This document shows, one piece after another, positions 36,828-48,915 of a DNA stretch of 64,000 nucleotides. Position 1 is the stretch's first letter, and each line of letters starts with the position of its first letter. Below the pieces are notes generated by a model, which made no database searches, was not told the origin of the DNA, and worked only from the letters and a program-made list of their open reading frames with translations. Source of the stretch: Diphasiastrum complanatum (taxonomy: Eukaryota > Streptophyta > Lycopodiopsida > Lycopodiales > Lycopodiaceae). The translations under genes and the position numbers were made by a program. The stretch covers positions 26,984,118-27,048,117 of the forward strand of contig CM055112.1 of assembly GCA_029204225.1 (NCBI GenBank), read 5' to 3'.

Positions 36828-37539
36828 ATTAGATCCTTTCCCCATCAGATTTGGTGGATTTTGTTAAATTTGGTAGAGATTCTTGTTCTAGCTTTCTTGA
36901 TTTTTGAATTTTCAGCAAGTTCTGATTCAATTTCTGAGCATCTAATCCTCATTTTATGTGCAGTTTCTTGTTGTAGATCAATAGATCTATCTTTTAGCTT
37001 TCTGGAGGTACTGAGTTTTTCTGATTTGGAGCTATAATGACCAAGTTATGGCCATTTTAATGTTTTTTTTTTCCAATTTTAGCTAGTTGTAGCTTTTTGC
37101 AATCTGTTTTTTCCATTTTTGGCCGAATTTTCGGCCAAACTTTGTGACTATAATTCTATAGGAGTGTAGATCTCACTCTTAGCTTGAATATGAGCCAATT
37201 TCCAGCCAATTTGGTTGACAATTGACGGAGTTATGACATTTCTTGTGAAGGTGGTCAAATTTTAACTTTGGTAGGAGATTTGGGAGAGAAGCAATTCAAC
37301 TTTTTATTTATGAAGTTTTGCTTCTTTGTTATTTTTTTTCCAATTTCTTCATGTTGAATTTTTTGCAGGTACATTTTAAAAAAAAAAATCTAACCTAACC
37401 CTACCTACACCCAGCCCTAACCCTAGGCCCACCCCCGCTCTCTCTCTACATTCTAAATCTCTCCCTTCCCCACGAACATAATTTCCCTAACCCTAACCTA
37501 CCCTGCCGCGCACCCACGCCCTTTAGTCTTTTCGTTATC

Positions 37540-37571
<32 letters not shown>

Positions 37572-38850
37572 CGCCTTCACTCACCCTTTCCCCAACTGTT
37601 CAAAGACGAGTTTGTTCATCTTTTTTTGGGTGTTTAGTTGATAATTGTAATATTGAAAGTGATGAATGCACTGGCAGGAGTAAGCGCACACAACTGATGT
37701 GCAGCTTGGCATTTCTTGGCCAGCGATGACTTCTCTGCTAGGAACGTGTGATTCGTCCTGATGACCTACACAGAACTGCTATGGATCTGTTGGAGTCCTA
37801 AGTGAAAGTAGATGTAGATTTGTTGACAGCTATTGAGTCCCTATAAACCTTATAGCCTTGAAGTCTATTGCAGATCTTGGGAAATGGTGTTTGGTTGATG
37901 ACAATCGGTGCGCACCTTCTCTGTGTTCACTTGAGGACTATGCGAGGGTCTTGGAGAGGAGTTTCTGATTGGCAATGTGCTGTAGATTTCGAGGATGAAT
38001 GCGCACTAGCCTTGTCTCTTTTCTCTAACCGCCAGCTTACCTCCTCGCGACGCCTCCCTCCACGCCGCCCCTCTCTTCCCGTCGGTCGAGATTTTAAAAC
38101 CCTCTTCAAGCTACCCCCCTCTTTCTCTCTCTCTCTCTCACGTGAACTCCCCCATGGCCCAGCCTGCGCCTCCCTCTGGATTTCGAAATATTCCAAAACA
38201 AAAATTCTGTTTGAAAATATTCTTAAAGTATTCTCTCCCTCCCCTCAACGTGCCCGATAAAAAAAAAATTCCTGGTTATTCCTATTTCTTTGACGGGTTT
38301 TACATTTTTTTTTGTTACGAGCACAACAAGGCTTCAAGAAATTCAAATTTTATAGAATTAGATTTGTTAAATTATTTTAAGTTTTAGCTAATTCATTTCA
38401 TATTCATCTTTAAACTTTCATAACTTTCTTGTTTGATCTCGAAAGTCAGTACTTCAAGCACGTGATCATCATTTTAGTCATCATTATTCACTTTTTATTT
38501 TTTTCTATTTTTTTAGGGCCCCATTTGCCCTAGTTATTACATTTTTTTAATCCATTTCTTCGAACTTTCATATCTCTTCAGTGTGACCTCAAATTTCGAC
38601 ATAGTAAAAAGCCGAAGTGATTATTACATCAAGCTTCACATGATAGCATTGGTATAAAGCCAAAACCGATCAATGAAACAAAGTTGACATTTTGTTAATA
38701 GCTACTGGTGTTCCCTAAATCTTGAAGGCTACATTTTTCGAGGACTCAGAATTTTGGGACGGGGGAGAAAGACAAATTTGTTACTAGCAAATTTGTGATT
38801 TTACGAGTGAAATTTACAATTGTCCCAAATTCTTTTCTCTTTGTTCAGTT
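36828..38850 (+). other. long leader with GC-rich islands
   Basis: Non-coding as far as I can tell. The AT-rich start gives way at 37390-37640 and 37980-38180 to C-rich, GC-rich sequence including CCCTAACCC motifs and (CT)14 at 37543-37570. These islands differ sharply in composition from all surrounding retroelement DNA. Confidence 0.5.
37543..37570. repeat. (CT)n microsatellite
   Basis: Fourteen CT units inside a C-rich stretch. Confidence 0.95.
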
Positions 38851-40060
38851 TTGTGGACCCATAACCCACAGACTGCTTGTCACTATACCATGGACACTGA
38901 TAATGAATATATGTCCGAGTATGAAAATCAATGGGATAGAAATGATTATGAGTACGATAACCAAAGGGACTGGTATGACGATGGTGGTGGTGACTGTCAA
39001 CAAGATGAGGAGGAATGTGATGATGGTGACGATTGTCAATAGGATGATTCGCAATGTGATGATGGTAGCGATTGTCAGCAAGATGATCATCAACAATGTG
39101 ATAATACGAACGAGCATGAACAATATTCCGATGCGGACCATGATTGTCAACCAGATGATCAAGAATATCAGCCTGGTGATGTAGAGGAATATAATAATGG
39201 TCAATATGAAACCGAGTATAACATTGTTGATTATGAGGGTCATAATCACTCTAAATGGCAACATGAGGACAATATGAGCCTACAGGTCAACCAAACGATA
39301 TCCCTGAAAGTTGTGAGTATGATGAAGAAGATCCAACGGTTCACAACGTGTACAACAAAAGATTACATTGTCAAGAGACAGAATTGCATCCTAATCACTA
39401 CATCGGTGAGGATGGAGACTACAATGACGATAATGAAGCTGGTTCCGAACAATACAAAGTTGAAGAAGATAATTCTGAATATCAATCATCTCTTTGTACA
39501 ATGGCATTCAACAATACATCCATGCAAACAGAAGATGCTTCCTCTATGGCGGTGAAACCAAGTGTGGAAATTATTGGGTTACAGACAAGAAACAATACCA
39601 GTTATGGGAGCATAGTGACCATTCCTAGTTCATGTTACAATGGTGAGAGCAGTTTGTCAGAGGCAAATCAACATCAACAAATCAATATTCAACGAAATCC
39701 TGACGATGTTCCTTTTGAGAACATACCATCCTTTGAAGGAGAAATGAGTTCATTACATATTGATGACTAGTTATCTATTGTCGATGAGAATCTGCGACTA
39801 TATTCTATCTCTGATCAGGGCAAAATTACCATAGCAGCATCCTACTTTCAAGGAAAAGCCTATGATTGGTGGCAAGGAGTATTACATCATCCAGAGTATG
39901 AACCGAAGTCATGGGATGATTTCAAAGAGTTTCGTGCAGAAATATTTATAGATTATTATATGGACTCTTGGTATATGCTAGAACAAACTGGTTTTGTAAA
40001 GGCATATAATACCAGATTCTGTTTGTAGCATCTAATCAAATTGAAGATAATCACTGCTTA
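38851..40060 (+). pseudogene. gypsy gag with acidic N-terminal part, broken
   Basis: The frame from 38851 is extremely rich in Asp, Glu, Gln, Tyr and Cys, with DDGDDCQ, CDDGSDCQQDD and CQPDD imperfect repeats. It changes frame before 39348. ORF 39348-39770 ends in TAG, but the same frame continues with the gag core KITIAASYFQGKAYDWWQGV and SWDDFKEFRAEIF. This is the Ty3/gypsy retrotransposon gag domain. Frame changes and stops make it dead. It is cut near 40225 by copia N. It probably belongs to the primer-binding site at 36816. Confidence 0.65.
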
Positions 40061-40224
40061 CAACATTGTATATATGACAAATTTATCTTTGGAGATCAAA
40101 CTGATGATCATCATTGCTTACAACAGAACGAATATGAGTTGTTCATATTCCAACATAACGACGCTCTCTTGGAACAGTTAGCTCCATGGCTATATTTGGC
40201 AATTTATCAGTAAGCTCATGGGCT

Positions 40225-41328
40225 AATTACATGCAGCACATGACAGGTGCATCCTTCTGAGACGCTTTTACAACCGTCCTTGAGGGATGCCCAGCTAGCA
40301 TCACTATAGGCAAGCATCTTGAAATCTGCATTACGACAATAACACAAGCCATAATCCCTCGTTAATTGAAGATATTGCAAAATTCATTTTGCAATCTTCC
40401 AATGTGTCGAGCCTAGATTCGTACAAAATTGGCTCATCCTGAATACTGCATACGTAATGTCAGGACGTGTGTTGTCTGCAAGGTACATCAGTGAACCTAT
40501 CAGCTTCCTGTAAGGTGTGAGCTACATTTGTTCAATCCTCAGACAATCATCGTTTGGAGTATTCGATCCTTTACAATTCAGCATCCCAAAAATCTCTAGG
40601 ATTTTCTAGGTGTATTTGGACTGGTGAAGGTATAGCTTACCTCCCTCATAGTCCCTTTCAATTTCCATGCCAAGTAACACCTGGATTCTCCCAGATCCAC
40701 GATCTCGAAATGTTTGGAGATGTCCGTCTTCACTTCAGCAATCAGCTGCTCACTCTTGCAAAGTATCAGAGTGTCGTCCACATATACAGCCACAATGATG
40801 ATCTGCCTGTCTGTGGCTCTGACATACACATTGGAATCAGCCAACATTGGCTTGAATCCTAATGATTTCAGGGCTTGATCTTTCCTTTTGTACCATTATC
40901 GAGCTGACTGTTTCAGACCATAGATACTTCTATGCATTCTGCATGCATAATCAAGAAGTGAATTTGAGACGTATCTTGGGGGTTGATCCATGTAGACCTC
41001 CTCGTCTAACTCACCATGCAAGAAGGCTGTCTTTTCGTTCACAATGTGGATCCAGAGGTCATAAGCAGCTGCATATGCAAATAACAGTCGTAGGGACGAA
41101 TGTTTGACGATAGCAGAGAAGGTTTCAGAGTAGTCAATACCATATCTCTGAGAAAATCCCTTCGCTACTAGTCTTGCTTTGTATTTCAAGACATTTCCAT
41201 CCGGTCCGTATTTGAGCTTGAAAACCCATTTGCATTTGGTCATTGCCAGTTGTATCATTCCTACAGTACTCCTGAATGTAGTCAAGCACTGCTGATCTAC
41301 GTTTAAGAATAACACAACATTCAACAAG
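40225..41328 (-). pseudogene. copia N RT and RNase H fragment
   Basis: Minus strand from 41300: KCKWVFKLKYGPDGNVLKYK, RLVAKGFSQRYGIDYSETF, TAFLHGELDEEVYMDQPP and RSIYGLKQSAR. After a stop comes the catalytic IIIVAVYVDDTLIL, then SKHFEIVDLG. RNase H phrases follow to about 40250 (GSLMYLA, TRDYGLCY, MLAYSDASW). It is the same family as P (59894-61362). It is interrupted by several stops. Confidence 0.85.
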
Positions 41329-42118
41329 ATCAAACCAAGGTGCGGAATTAAATGAACAAGAGAGTCAGACACACAAATAACAACAGACTAATTGGCATTA
41401 AAGATCAGACATGAAAAAAGAGTGATATGTGCACAACGACTACAAAAATCATCTATTGTTTTTCTGATTCTTCAGGCACTGCATGTAGATTCACGCAGTG
41501 CATTGGTGTGAGAGAAATACAGTTCTCTCACGAGCAATGTCTTGCTTACTAGCGGACTTGTTGGATCTCTGTGGATCCTATTTGCAGAAACTTTTCTCAC
41601 ACGCAGGCGGACTTCTAGTATGTATTTTCGTCTTCTTGCTTACTAGCATTAGAATACTTCATGTGTCTATGTCAGGTATCATCCAAAAAGTATATAGTCG
41701 TGTCATGTAACTCCTAGATTAGAGTGAGTAAACATCTATAGCTAATCATGAATTACAAGAATGACATATTAGCCACGACCTAGAGTGTATCTACTGACGT
41801 CATGCTATCAGATTAGATATCTGTACTTCTAGGTACTTGCATGATTTTGCTGGTCCTTTTTGGAGCGTGAGGGCAAAAAAGGGTGTCGCGACTATTTTCG
41901 TGTCACCTCCTGTCAATTGACTTTAGCATCGTCTGATTTTCTCCCTTGTACCACAAAAAATTCTCTTTCGCGAATTTTTCTCGTTGGTGTCTTTCTGTTA
42001 GGGTGTTCGTGAACATTTCTGCTTTGTGTCTCTTGACTTTCGCATTCGCGTACATTTTCATCAGACAGAGGGCTGAAAGCTAGCAAGGCTTTGGTAATAG
42101 AAACGTTTTCTTTCTTCA
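41329..42118 (-). mobile_element. copia N LTR
   Basis: About 790 bp, matching the LTR of M (30919-31630) almost throughout. In minus orientation it begins TGAAGAAAG at 42118 and abuts RT at 41328. It keeps the open frame KENVSITKALLAFSPLSDEN seen in M. Confidence 0.75.
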
Positions 42119-43472
42119 AGTTTAACTTAAGAACAAAGAAAAAAGTCATTCTTCCCCATTTCTAAATTTGTTACTCAAGGCGGGTAAGGATGAATACTAT
42201 TATCCTTTCAGTGACCGTAAATATTGTGAAAAGGGATGAAAGAATGTATGATTTGTAATTGTTTTATGAAGTTGGAATTTGTTAATAATTCTCAAAAACT
42301 TCATATACTTGTATTATTTTTCTGACACTTTGATCAGGAAGTGGAGGGCCTTTGTGGAGGAAGAACATGTGGTATGGGATGCAGGCAATTCCAAAATGAA
42401 GATCTGAAACTAACTGGATCAGTTGACCATAGTATGGCCGTAAATCTTAATGATGCCAAATACTATCGGTCATAAAACGGGTGTTTTGTCAAAAACTTGA
42501 GATATTGGTCATGACCCCTTTTTTGGATTTCAAAACTACAAAACTGGAAACTCGACAAGCTATTTCTTTATAAAAGATATATTGGTGAGCTTCTGAACAC
42601 ATTAATTAACCCGATTTTTTCACTACACCTGACAACATGATAGAGCAGGAAATTTTGATTGATGTGGAGGCCTATGATTTCACATTATCCAAGTTAAATA
42701 TTTTATCTTATAAATTTTTCAATTTTGGTACATGAAAATATGCTATAGTGCGTAAATCAATGTAAAGGCCTATTTGCATCCTGTAAATTCATTGTAATTA
42801 AGAACTTGCGACGTTTTTGGGGACATTATAGAGCGATACATTACCTGATCCCAACCAACACCTTAACGATTAGTGTTAACAGTTGGTGATCAACAGTTTA
42901 GGCCGATGTTTTTCTCTATAAGGGCGACACTCAGAGCCATTGTACTCATGTAGAGATTCAGTTATCAATAGAGAGAAGAGAGCCAGTTTCTATAGCTTGT
43001 GCATTCCTTTCCTCTATTATCTATTACAGTTATACTTCTTATCAATTGAGTGAACACACTCTTGAGTTATGTTGTAACTGATTTTGATAGACATTTGTTT
43101 GCGATATCCATTCTTCACATGTACTGAATTCCAGATTTTCTATCGTGGATTTACAGGCGACATCTGGGAGCGACAATTCTAACTAATGTGTGCAAAGAAT
43201 TAGCCGAAGCCTAAAGCATAAGTCTAAACAAAATCTCTTTTAATTCTGAATGAGCTATGTGTTCAGATAGAGAACTTAATTGATGTTCTGCTTTGTTTGC
43301 TTTCTGTGATAAGAATTAATTCCTTGTGCTTGTTGAGACGAATCAAAAGTCGAACAAATTTCGTTGTAAAGGATCTTTTTGCTTGTTGTTGTTAGATTAA
43401 TTTGCTTATTGTTGTCCTAAGAGCCTGGAAGATAACGTACCCTTCTATACCCTCAGACCTTGACCAAATTGT
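42119..43472. other. no gene recognised; LTR-like middle part
   Basis: There is no ORF with a known motif. The stretch 42830-43190 has a promoter-like CTCTATAAGGGCGAC followed by a leader resembling a plant LTR, but no second copy or primer-binding site is seen. Confidence 0.4.
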
Positions 43473-44208
43473 TGTGAAGAATTGAAAAAGATTATCTATG
43501 TTAGATATAGGGGTCTTATGTTTTTACATCAAGCATCTAGGTGTAGGATGTTGATAGGAATAAATTTGGCATAGATGGCAAATTATGCATTTCCACTTGT
43601 AATGCCACTATTGAGCCAAAATAGAGTAAGAGGCTAAACTCGTGCCAATTAGAGTGTAGACAAGTGTAATGCTTTTGTTTGATGAATTCCAAGAGGTCCA
43701 ATAGGATCTAGAGGTGGAACCATGTGAGGTCCAATAGGAAATTGAGGTGTACTTGAATATAGTCCAATAGAATTAAGAGGTGCATGGATCAATGGTCCAA
43801 TAGGATCAAGAGGTGACAAAGTATGGTCCAATCATAGTTAAGCATAGTGGTAGCTCGTGGATCTACTAGTATCATTGTACTCCTCATTTTGAAGCTAATT
43901 GATTTGGTGATTATATGGATTTTGTGAGTTATTAGATTTCTAGCTTTCTCTCTCTACCCGAGAGCACATGATGCTTTTTATCTCTCTACCCAAGGAGAGC
44001 AGCTTTTTTTTACTTAGATTATTTTTTGAATACTTCCCACACATGTGAGTGAGAGTTGGAAGTGTTTGAATGCATGTAGTAGTGTGTTTTTGCCATAGGA
44101 TCTAAGATTGATCTTGAATCTCAATCTAATCTTAATCTTGGTGCATCTACACACCTTAGGAGATCATAAGTACATGTTGTGGACAATCCACACATGTGAA
44201 ATTCAACA
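43473..44208 (+). mobile_element. copia J 5' LTR
   Basis: 736 bp from TGTGAAGAATTG to ATTCAACA, followed directly by the primer-binding site. Its first ~153 bp are identical by eye to the remaining 3' LTR at 48762. Confidence 0.92.
43693..43835. repeat. 33-bp minisatellite within copia J LTR
   Basis: Units with GGTCCAATAGGA and AGAGGTG start at 43695, 43728, 43761, 43794 and 43825 (spacing 33, 33, 33, 31). Confidence 0.85.
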
Positions 44209-44220
44209 TGGTATCAGAGC
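44209..44220 (+). other. primer-binding site of copia J
   Basis: Perfect TGGTATCAGAGC with no gap after the LTR. The leader runs to 44964. Confidence 0.96.
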
Positions 44221-44964
44221 CTACCTAAGGTTACCATGCATTTTGATCCATCTAAGTGAAAACTTTTCATCATTCTTGAGCTAGAAATTGTCAAGACCCA
44301 TTGTCCTAGCTATCTTGTTCAATTTTGGATCAAAAGAGATCAAAAGGACATTGATTAGGTCTGACCTGGTACTGTACGAAATTAGGTGCTCAGACACGTG
44401 TGAGGAACATCCAAATTCAGTTTGGAAGTTCTCTCTCATGCTTGATCCATTTATCTTGCTTGATAGCTTGTTTTGAAGATATTTTTGTCTAGTTTTTTAT
44501 GCAATCAGTTTCATTCCATTTGGTTGAGCCAATCAAAAGTTATAAGCTTTTGAAGAGGGTTAGGTAGGGCACCTAGATCTGGGTGGACACATTTGGTTTG
44601 GTCAAGAGATTTCTTGGTTGATCCAAAATCACAATTGTATGCTTGCCAATCTCATCTATATGTGATCTAGGCACTGTTTTGTGATCTTAGCCATTTTGTT
44701 TCATGCAATATCATTTTATTTGAGTCAAATTTGGTTTCTTAGAGTACTTCACACGTGCTAAGAGTGTTTGATCCTAACTTTGCCTATACTCCATCATTTG
44801 ATGTGAAATAGATCTTGTTTTAGAGAGATTTGTGTAGCTAGTGAGAATCAATTCACAAATAGTTGCAAGATCTTTCATAGGAGGATATAGTACTCAATTA
44901 TTGGATCCTATTGAGAGTGTGTAGCAACATTTATTGTTCATCATTTGAGTTTTCTTCACTTCAA

Positions 44965-45858
44965 ATGTCTTCAATGGGTTCATCCTTGTTGGAACCAAGT
45001 GAAAAATTGTCCACTTCAAACTATTCAGTTTGGAAAATGAGGATGGAGTCCATCTTGATCCTTCAAGACATGATGGACATAGTTCTTGGCCTTGAAGAAG
45101 AACCACAAGTTCTTCAAGAGGTTCAAAAATACAAAAAGAGAGCTAGGATCGCTCTCCACTACATTAAGATGAATGTCTCTAATGAGATATTGAGGGAGAT
45201 AGGTACTTGTATAACAGCCAAAGAAGCTTGGGATTGTCTCAAGACTATCTGTGAGGCTAAGAATACCTCTAGGCTTCTCACTCTTAGGAATAAAATATTT
45301 CAAAGTAGCCAAAAGAGTGATGAGAGTGCATCTAGTTATGTTTTGAGAGTAAAAGATATTCATAGAGAACTTGCTTGTATTGGTGATTCCATCAATCAAA
45401 ATGAGCTAGTTCAAGTCATTCTCAATGGCTTGAGAAGTGAATTTGATAACCTTGTCCAATCCTATGCCATTAAGGAGGAGCTACCAAGTTTGAAGGCTCT
45501 CCAAATTGTGCTAATTTTGGAAGAATCAAGACAAGAGTACAAGCTCTTGAGGATGGACAAGCTTTCTCTCACTCATAATGATGGCAAAGCTCTCTTTGCC
45601 AAGGATAAGCACAAAGGGAGGAGCAAGAACCAACATCAACAATCCTCAAGCAAGGACAAAGTCAAATCCAAAGACAAAGATGAGGAGGAAGATGATTCCT
45701 CTAATGCTTCATCATCCAAGCTCAAGAAGAAGAAGATCAAGTGCTTTTATTGTGGCAAGAAAGGTCATTATGCCACCAATTGCTTCAAGATGAAGAATCA
45801 ACTCAAGCAAGCCAACATTACCAATGAGAAGGAAGACACTATTGCAAGTGATGGATAG
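44965..45858 (+). CDS. copia J gag (ends at TAG before protease)
   Basis: I prefer the start ATG at 44965 (MSSMGSSLLEP), 18 codons inside the longer frame from 44911, because copia gag proteins begin shortly before the SNYSVWKMRMESIL motif. The UBN2-type gag core (YIKMNVSNEILREIGTC, RLLTLRNKIFQSSQ, LNGLRSEFDNLVQSYA) is complete. A Lys-rich linker and the CCHC knuckle CFYCGKKGHYATNC follow. TAG at 45856-45858 ends it between the knuckle and protease. The next bases are GGATCT and the same frame continues into protease, so this is either a point nonsense mutation or a readthrough stop. Confidence 0.85.
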   Translation: MSSMGSSLLEPSEKLSTSNYSVWKMRMESILILQDMMDIVLGLEEEPQVLQEVQKYKKRARIALHYIKMNVSNEILREIGTCITAKEAWDCLKTICEAKNTSRLLTLRNKIFQSSQKSDESASSYVLRVKDIHRELACIGDSINQNELVQVILNGLRSEFDNLVQSYAIKEELPSLKALQIVLILEESRQEYKLLRMDKLSLTHNDGKALFAKDKHKGRSKNQHQQSSSKDKVKSKDKDEEEDDSSNASSSKLKKKKIKCFYCGKKGHYATNCFKMKNQLKQANITNEKEDTIASDG

Positions 45859-45867
45859 GGATCTCTT

Positions 45868-47320
45868 ATGGTCTCTAGTTTCTCATCTACTCCTTTCAAG
45901 AAGGATGGCCTATGGTATATTGATAGTGGAGCCTCTTCACATATGTGTAGCTCCAAGGACTCTTTCTCTTCTATTGCACCTTATGATGGAGTCAAGAAAT
46001 CAATATACACTGCAAATGATTATGAATGTCCTATTGAAGGCATAGGGAACATTCCCTTGAAGCTTGCATCCTCTAAATTTCTTTATGTACCTAAGCTTAC
46101 CAAGAATCTTATTAGTGTTGGCCAATTGCTTGATAATGGCCTTGATGTAAAATTCAATGTTGATACTTGCACTATCAAGAAGAATGATGAGATACTTGCA
46201 TTAGGATCTAGATTTGGTGGCATCTATAAACTAGATCCAAATGAGTATGTGAATGCTTGTAATGTTGCTCTTGTGAACAAGCTCTCTATGGAGGAATTAT
46301 GGCATAGGAGGTTGGGACATCCCAACTACAAATCCATGCTCTCTATGATCAAAGAAGCCAAAGCTATTGGCTTGCCAAAGTCACTCTCCAAGAAGAGCAA
46401 GCCTTGTGAGGCTTGTGCTATTGCTAAATCTCACAAAAAGCCATTTACAAGATCTTCTATCAAAAGCAAGCATCCTTTGGAGTTAATCCACTCGGATGTG
46501 CATTTCTCATCAACTACAAGCAAGGGAGGAGCCACTTGTTTTGTTACTTTCATTGATGATTACACAAGATTCACTTGGATATATCTTCTTGCTTCTAAAT
46601 CTATGGTGTTTGATCATTTCCTTATTTTCAAAGCTTATGTAGAAAAGCAATTCTCATTCAAGATTAAAGCTCTTAGAAGTGATGGAGGTGGTGAATATAT
46701 CTCGAATAAATTTCAAGATTTTTGTGAGCTTGAAGGCATTAAAAGAGAGTCCTCTTGTGCCTACTCTCCATCTCAAAATGGAGTGGCCGAGAGAAAGAAT
46801 AGATCTCTATGCGAATGTGCAAAATCTATGAGAATTGAGGCATCTTTGCCCAAAGATTTTTGGGGAGAAGCCATTAATTGTGCAAATTATCTTTGCAATA
46901 GGCTCCCACATATAGCTCTTGGAGGAAAGTCACCATATGAAATCTTATTTTTGAAGAAGCCTAAGGTTGATCACCTTAGAGTTTTTGGATGCTTATGCTT
47001 TGTCCAAATTCCCTTGGAAACAAGGAAGAAGGAAGATCCTAGTGCATGCAAAGGGATCATGATTAGATACTCATCCACCAAGAAGACCTATAGAGTCTTT
47101 ATACTCTCTACTTCTCAAGTTATTGAAAGTAGAGATGTTGTCTTTCATGAAGATCAACCCTCATCTTGTGAAGAGGTTGAGATCAAGAAATCTATGGATG
47201 CATCATCAATTATTGACTTTGAAGACAATCATGATGTGATGGGGTCGAGATTTGAAGAAGACTCTCCTCGGATTTTCTCACCAAGAAGATCCATGAGAGA
47301 TAGATCCGAGCCTAAGAGGT
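45868..47320 (+). pseudogene. copia J protease and integrase
   Basis: Same frame as gag. Protease DGLWYIDSGASSHM, then pre-integrase LWHRRLGHPNYKSM and CEACAIAKSHKKPF. The integrase core has HSDVHFSSTTSKG, TFIDDYTRFTWIY, LRSDGGGEYISNKF and NGVAERKNR, so all three acidic DDE positions are present. The C-terminal region (HLRVFGCLCFVQIP) and a linker follow. A frameshift near 47312 throws the reading into a stop at 47418, and RT continues in the neighbouring frame. Confidence 0.88.
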
Positions 47321-48743
47321 GGATCTTGATTTCACTAATTATGTTTGTTATGTCTCTCATGAAGAGCCAAAGAATGTACAAGAGGCACTCAATACCAAGG
47401 AGTGGTATGATGCCATGAAGCAAGAGTATGATGCATTGATCACCAACAATACTTGGGAGCTTGTGGATCCTCCATCCAACAAGCATGTGATTGGTTGCAA
47501 GTGGGTATTTCGGATCAAGTTCAATCATGATGGCACCATCAACAAGCATAAAGCAAGATTATGTGCCAAAGGATTTGCTCAAATCCATGGTCCTGATTAT
47601 GAGGAGTGACAATAAGAATTCTTATTTCTCTTGCTTGTTTCTTCAAGTGGAAGGTGTTCCAATTAGATGTATCCAATGATTTTCTAAATGTTTATCTTGA
47701 GGAGGAGATCTACAAGGAACAACCTCAAGGATTCATCAAGGATGAGTCCAAAGTGTGCTTGCTCTTCAAAAGTCTTTATGGACTCAGGCAAGCACCAAGA
47801 TCATGGTATTCAAGAATTAATTCTTTTCTTATCTCACTAGGATTTACTCTTAGTGACTATGATCCTTCCATGTATCTAAAGTTTGTTGATAGCAATATTG
47901 TCATTCTTCTAATTTATGTTGATGACATTATTCTTTGTGGAAGTTGTATCAAGCTAGTTGATAAAACTAAGCTAGCACTTGGATGTGAGTTTAAAATGCA
48001 AGATCTAGGAGAGATACATTACATCCTAGGCCTAGAAATTGATTTTTATGAAAATCATGTCTTTATATGCCAATCTAGATATGCTCACTCTATGTTGAAA
48101 AAATTTCATATGGAAAATTCTAAGAGCATAGATACTCCAATGGAGCAAATTGTAAAAGATCCTAATAAAGGTGATGAAAGATCCTTTGAGGACATCACCT
48201 AAGATCCATCATTGGAAGATGGCCAAGAGGATTCTAAGATATGTATCTTCATCTTGTGATTATGGTCCACTCTATAAAAGTGAAGATCTATCCATTGTTG
48301 GCTCCTCGGATTCGGACTTTGCAAGTGACAAGATGGATCGAAAGTCTATTAGTGCATACACTATCTTTCTTGGAGGCAATCTAATACCTTGGCTTTCCAA
48401 AAAGCAAGATACTATATCTCTCTCTTCATGTGAGGCCGAGTACAAAGCACTCACTACAACTACCAAAGAGGTGCTTTGGATCAAGAGGTTATTAATGGAG
48501 CTAAAGTGCATCAAGGAAGATGATCTACCAATAATCAAGTGTGATAATGCAAGAAGCAAGCACATAGAAGTGGCACACCATTTTGTGAGAGAAAAGCTTA
48601 TTGGAGGAGAAATCTATTTGGAGCATGTCAACTCGTCCTCTTGTATTGCAGATCTACTCACCAAGCCTTTGAGCAAAAGTGCTTTCATTAAGCATAGATC
48701 TAATCTTCGAGTTTTATCAAGATCAATGCTCAAATCTTCATAG
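47321..48743 (+). pseudogene. copia J reverse transcriptase and RNase H
   Basis: RT starts with EWYDAMKQEYDAL and KWVFRIKFNHDGTINKHKA. A stop and small deletion at about 47605 remove the usual FAPV segment. RT continues with FQLDVSNDFLNVYLEEEIY, KSLYGLRQAPRSWY and the catalytic LLIYVDDIIL. A second deletion near 48195 removes the RT-RNase H junction. RNase H resumes (AKRILRYVSSS, SSCEAEYKALTTTTKEVLW) and ends normally (ADLLTKPLSKSAF) at 48743. At least three lesions in the polyprotein exclude function in cis. Confidence 0.9.
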
Positions 48744-48753
48744 ATAATTTTTT

Positions 48754-48761
48754 AGGAGGAG
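48754..48761 (+). other. polypurine tract of copia J
   Basis: AGGAGGAG lies directly before the 3' LTR start. It primes plus-strand DNA synthesis in this family. Confidence 0.8.
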
Positions 48762-48915
48762 TGTGAAGAATTGAAAAAGATTATCTATGTTAGATATAGG
48801 GGTCTTATGTTTTTACATCAAGCATCTAGGTGTAGGATGTTGATAGGAATAAATTTGGCATAGATGGCAAATTATGCATTTCCACTTGTAATGCCACTAT
48901 TGAGCCAAAATAGAG
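48762..48915 (+). mobile_element. copia J 3' LTR, truncated to 154 bp
   Basis: Starts TGTGAAGAATTG and is identical by eye to 43473-43625. It is then cut off by copia protease sequence at 48916. Confidence 0.9.

Noticed and set aside
37390-37510. Interstitial telomere
   Set aside because: Only two or three scattered CCCTAA units are present, too few for a telomere-derived array.
38845-39264. 139-codon minus-strand ORF rich in Ile and Val, looking like a membrane protein
   Set aside because: It is the shadow of the acidic gag frame: GAT/GAC codons read backwards give ATC/GTC.
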